Assembly (NCBI GenBank): GCA_946055175.1
Contig: CAMGET010000110.1
Location: 1 to 5,649 of the forward strand
DNA from: an uncultured Roseburia sp.
GTDB lineage: Bacteria; Bacillota; Clostridia; Lachnospirales; Lachnospiraceae
Direction of reading: 5' to 3'
DNA: 5,649 nt
A program made the position numbers and the translations under genes. This document shows positions 5,582-5,649 of this stretch, in pieces (positions within the stretch are counted from its first letter, which is position 1; the number at the start of each line of letters is the position of its first letter). A model generated the notes under the pieces. That model saw nothing but the letters and a program-made list of their open reading frames with translations, did not search any database and had not been told where the DNA came from.

Positions 5582-5595
5582 TTAGTTCTAACTAA
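5582..5595. promoter_or_regulatory. Candidate operator of feoA
   Basis: TTAGTT-CT-AACTAA is a perfect 6-2-6 inverted repeat located over the expected transcription start of the feoA promoter. It contains the octamer TTCTAACT (5586-5593) that occurs twice at the feoB promoter, and a related CTCTAACA (5610-5617) falls in the feoA promoter spacer. The TTAG...CTAA ends recall DtxR-type boxes (TTAGGTTAG-S-CTAACCTAA) in shortened form. The regulator is inferred. Confidence 0.6.
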
Positions 5596-5600
5596 CACAT

Positions 5601-5629
5601 ATTAAAGCACTCTAACATGAGTATGTCAA
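5601..5629 (-). promoter_or_regulatory. Sigma-A promoter of feoA
   Basis: Minus strand: perfect -35 TTGACA (5624-5629) and -10 TTTAAT (5601-5606, 5/6) with an ideal 17-bp spacer. An A-rich tract upstream (5631-5649) could serve as an UP element. Predicted start near 5594, inside the palindrome at 5582-5595. Confidence 0.82.
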
Positions 5630-5649
5630 GTATTACTTTTATTTTTTTT

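Noticed and set aside
5556..5649. Fur box at the feoA promoter
   Set aside because: No GATAATGATWATCATTATC-like 19-mer is present; the symmetric element found is TTAGTT-CT-AACTAA, closer to a DtxR-type site.

Overview
This window looks like the chromosome of a low-GC Gram-positive anaerobe, most likely a Clostridia gut commensal of the Lachnospiraceae type. The grounds are AT-rich DNA, strong AGGAGG-like ribosome binding sites, sigma-A promoters with near-consensus boxes, and the family mix: a short DtxR-type regulator, a FeoB of about 670 residues, and a small cysteine-rich FeoB-associated protein. The genus assignment is inference. The whole window is about metal-ion homeostasis, with one locus for export and one for import.

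Left part (1-2516, minus strand): a heavy-metal efflux operon. A consensus promoter (2489-2516) is followed by a 34-bp inverted repeat covering the predicted transcription start (2452-2485). Then come a free-standing 72-residue HMA metal-binding protein (2192-2410), a Zn/Cd/Pb-type P1B ATPase with no N-terminal HMA domain of its own (266-2176), and an ArsR/SmtB repressor whose 3' end is cut by the window edge (1-273). The expected logic is that the ArsR protein represses the operon until Zn, Cd or Pb binds, and the HMA protein hands metal to, or senses metal for, the pump.

Middle (2517-3026): a 165-bp divergent intergenic region leads to a plus-strand, SH3-less DtxR/MntR-family regulator of 120 residues (2609-2971). 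A 24-bp near-palindrome lies just upstream of it. The gene ends at a strong hairpin (2984-3022) that can terminate transcription from both sides, because the next genes converge on it.

Right part (3027-5649, minus strand): a ferrous iron uptake locus in the order feoA (5343-5555), feoB (3206-5206), and a 52-residue FeoB-associated Cys-rich membrane protein (3027-3185) too short for ordinary ORF calling. feoA has a near-consensus promoter with a palindrome over the start site. Between feoA and feoB lie a terminator-like hairpin and a second candidate promoter. The octamer TTCTAACT occurs at both promoters, once at feoA and twice at feoB, which suggests one regulator acts on both; the neighbouring DtxR-family protein is the obvious candidate.

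Nothing here amounts to a new system. All genes belong to known families. The points of interest are regulatory architecture (shared candidate operators, an intra-operon terminator, a separately encoded metal-binding domain) and an unusual metal-ligand position in the DtxR-family protein. No intergenic stretch exceeds 300 bases, and I see no RNA gene, insertion sequence, CRISPR array or origin.
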